Part shown: positions 6,495-7,200 of the stretch, one piece after another | How the letters are laid out: the number at the start of each line of letters is the position of its first letter | Numbering within the stretch: the stretch's first letter is position 1 | Source of the DNA: Coleofasciculus sp. S288 | Lineage (GTDB): Bacteria; Cyanobacteriota; Cyanobacteriia; Cyanobacteriales; Coleofasciculaceae | NCBI GenBank assembly: GCA_020216575.1 | Contig: JAIUYC010000173.1 | Span: forward strand, 1 to 7,200 | Direction of reading: 5' to 3' | Length of the DNA stretch: 7,200 nucleotides | The notes under the pieces: model-generated | What the model was told of the DNA's origin: nothing | What the model saw: only the letters and a program-made list of their open reading frames with translations | Databases searched by the model: none | Position numbers and translations under genes: made by a program

Positions 6495-6663
6495 TTGGCT
6501 TTCACTCATAGATTCATAGTAGTTAATTCTGGTTGCATGAGTGTTGCATCAGTCTTGTAGGTAAAGGCTGATTCAGCATTAAATAATAACCTAATAGCAC
6601 AGCGACACTACGTCCGCTAGAAGATGGTTTCTTGATCGGGTACTTTTACCGTGGAGCTGGTGA
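6495..6663 (+). promoter_or_regulatory. Longest intergenic gap; possible weak promoter
   Basis: This 169-base gap, the longest here, precedes the membrane-protein gene. A sigma-70-like pair can be drawn with TTGTAG at 6555-6560 and TTAAAT at 6579-6584 (18-base spacer), inside an AT-rich patch. The heptamer GTTGCAT occurs twice close together (6532-6538 and 6542-6548 region), which could be chance. No T-run hairpin terminator for the upstream gene is visible. A separate promoter for the downstream gene is plausible but unproven. Confidence 0.2.
6653..6656 (+). promoter_or_regulatory. Ribosome binding site deciding the GTG start at 6664
   Basis: GGAG sits 7 bases before GTG 6664-6666, and an in-frame TGA at 6661-6663 immediately precedes that GTG. 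The start is therefore either this GTG or a codon well inside the hydrophobic region; spacing strongly favours the GTG. Confidence 0.7.
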
Positions 6664-7200
6664 GTGAGCCAAAGACAGATACTTTCAAGGAGTTCCCGCA
6701 CAGAAGGATTTCACCTGGGTTTGCAACCAGCACCAGCTTGGACGGCAATACTGGGGCTAATAATTTTTTCAGCCCTGTGCATACTAGCTCATGCTGGCAG
6801 CATCATACGCCTAGCTTTCCCAGTGGGCTGTTTTGCCGTGGGCGTGTTCCTCTATTGGCGGTATCCGATTCTATACTTGGGTTTCACTTGGTGGGTAGCA
6901 TTTCTGACACCGTGGGTTCGCCGCCTAATCGATTATCAAAGTGGCTGGGTTGATCCAAGCCCAGTACTCCTAGCACCATACCTCGTGATGCTGGTTACTT
7001 TTGCTACCTTTGTGAGACATCTACCCAGGGCATATTATCAGGGTGGCCTCCCCTTTATCCTAGCTTTTACAGCTGTGTTCTATGGCTTTCTCGTTGGACT
7101 AGTTAATAACTCACCCATCGCCGTTGTGCGCTCTCTTCTTGACTGGCTAACTCCTATTCTCTTTAGTTTTCACTTATTTGTGAACTGGCGAGAGTATCCT
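6664..7200 (+). CDS. Polytopic membrane protein, O-antigen ligase/polymerase-like, 3' end outside window
   Basis: An open frame of 179 codons runs from GTG 6664 to the right edge without a stop. After a short basic N-terminus (SQRQILSRSSRTEG) it encodes successive hydrophobic segments at about 26-42, 48-65, 69-84, 100-117, 130-148 and 161-173, typical of an inner-membrane protein. Loops carry recognisable pieces: PWVRRLIDYQSGWVDPSP at 83-100, VRHLPRAYYQGGLPF at 117-131 and VNNSPIAVVRSLLDWLTP at 147-164. I recall this pattern from cyanobacterial proteins annotated as O-antigen ligase or polymerase-like in exopolysaccharide clusters; the conserved large periplasmic loop of that family would be beyond the window, so the role is inferred. 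It would join or polymerise repeat units after export, acting on the product of the upstream glycosyltransferases. The overlapping frame at 6651-6953 encodes a non-hydrophobic low-complexity product and is a shadow of this gene. It could also be a flippase-like or unrelated membrane protein. Confidence 0.8.
   Translation, partial: MSQRQILSRSSRTEGFHLGLQPAPAWTAILGLIIFSALCILAHAGSIIRLAFPVGCFAVGVFLYWRYPILYLGFTWWVAFLTPWVRRLIDYQSGWVDPSPVLLAPYLVMLVTFATFVRHLPRAYYQGGLPFILAFTAVFYGFLVGLVNNSPIAVVRSLLDWLTPILFSFHLFVNWREYP

Noticed and set aside
6651..6953. ATG-started + frame overlapping the membrane-protein gene.
   Set aside because: Its product is Ser/Pro/Gly-rich without motifs, while the other frame encodes regular transmembrane segments and has a better ribosome binding site.
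1..7200. CRISPR array, tRNA, rRNA, complete insertion sequence, defence genes.
   Set aside because: No regularly spaced repeats, no cloverleaf-like segments, no transposase motifs and no nuclease or toxin motifs were seen on either strand.

Overview
The window looks like part of a cyanobacterial exopolysaccharide or O-antigen type surface-polysaccharide cluster. Seven protein genes lie head-to-tail on the + strand and there is no convincing gene on the - strand. Four things point to a cyanobacterium: an intact HIP1 octamer (GCGATCGC) at 6337-6344, weak or absent Shine-Dalgarno sequences before several genes, a decayed fragment whose residues closely match the ATPase domain of cyanobacterial multi-subunit-like ABC exporters, and a membrane protein at the right edge of a type I know from cyanobacterial polysaccharide loci. 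These family calls come from memory of motifs, not from a database search.

Layout from left to right: (1) a polysaccharide pyruvyl transferase family gene, cut off by the left edge and very AT-rich; (2) a short relic of an ABC-transporter ATPase gene (about 897-1020), whose residues appear in circularly permuted order; (3) three GT-A fold family 2 glycosyltransferases (1074-2078, 2170-3045, 3144-4112); (4) an AT-rich GT-B-like glycosyltransferase without the usual EX7E motif (4171-5271); (5) a typical GT4 family glycosyltransferase with a GTG start (5328-6494); (6) a GTG-start polytopic membrane protein running off the right edge (6664-7200), probably the O-antigen ligase/polymerase-like component.

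Working together, the five glycosyltransferases would add sugars one by one to a lipid-linked repeat unit on the cytoplasmic face of the inner membrane. The pyruvyl transferase-like enzyme could add an acidic ketal decoration, and the membrane protein could polymerise or ligate the exported units. Donor and acceptor sugars cannot be read from the sequence. Gaps between genes are 56-169 bases, with no strong terminator inside, so one long transcript is plausible; an additional promoter before the membrane gene is possible but weakly supported.

Base composition is patchy. Hand counts on sample 60-base lines give about 30-33% GC in the first gene, 30-37% in the gene at 4171, 40-50% in the family 2 genes and up to 58% in the GT4 gene. 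This fits a cluster assembled from pieces of different origin. I see no CRISPR array, tRNA, rRNA, complete insertion sequence or clearly novel system. The most unusual item is the permuted ABC relic and its effect on the end of the first gene.
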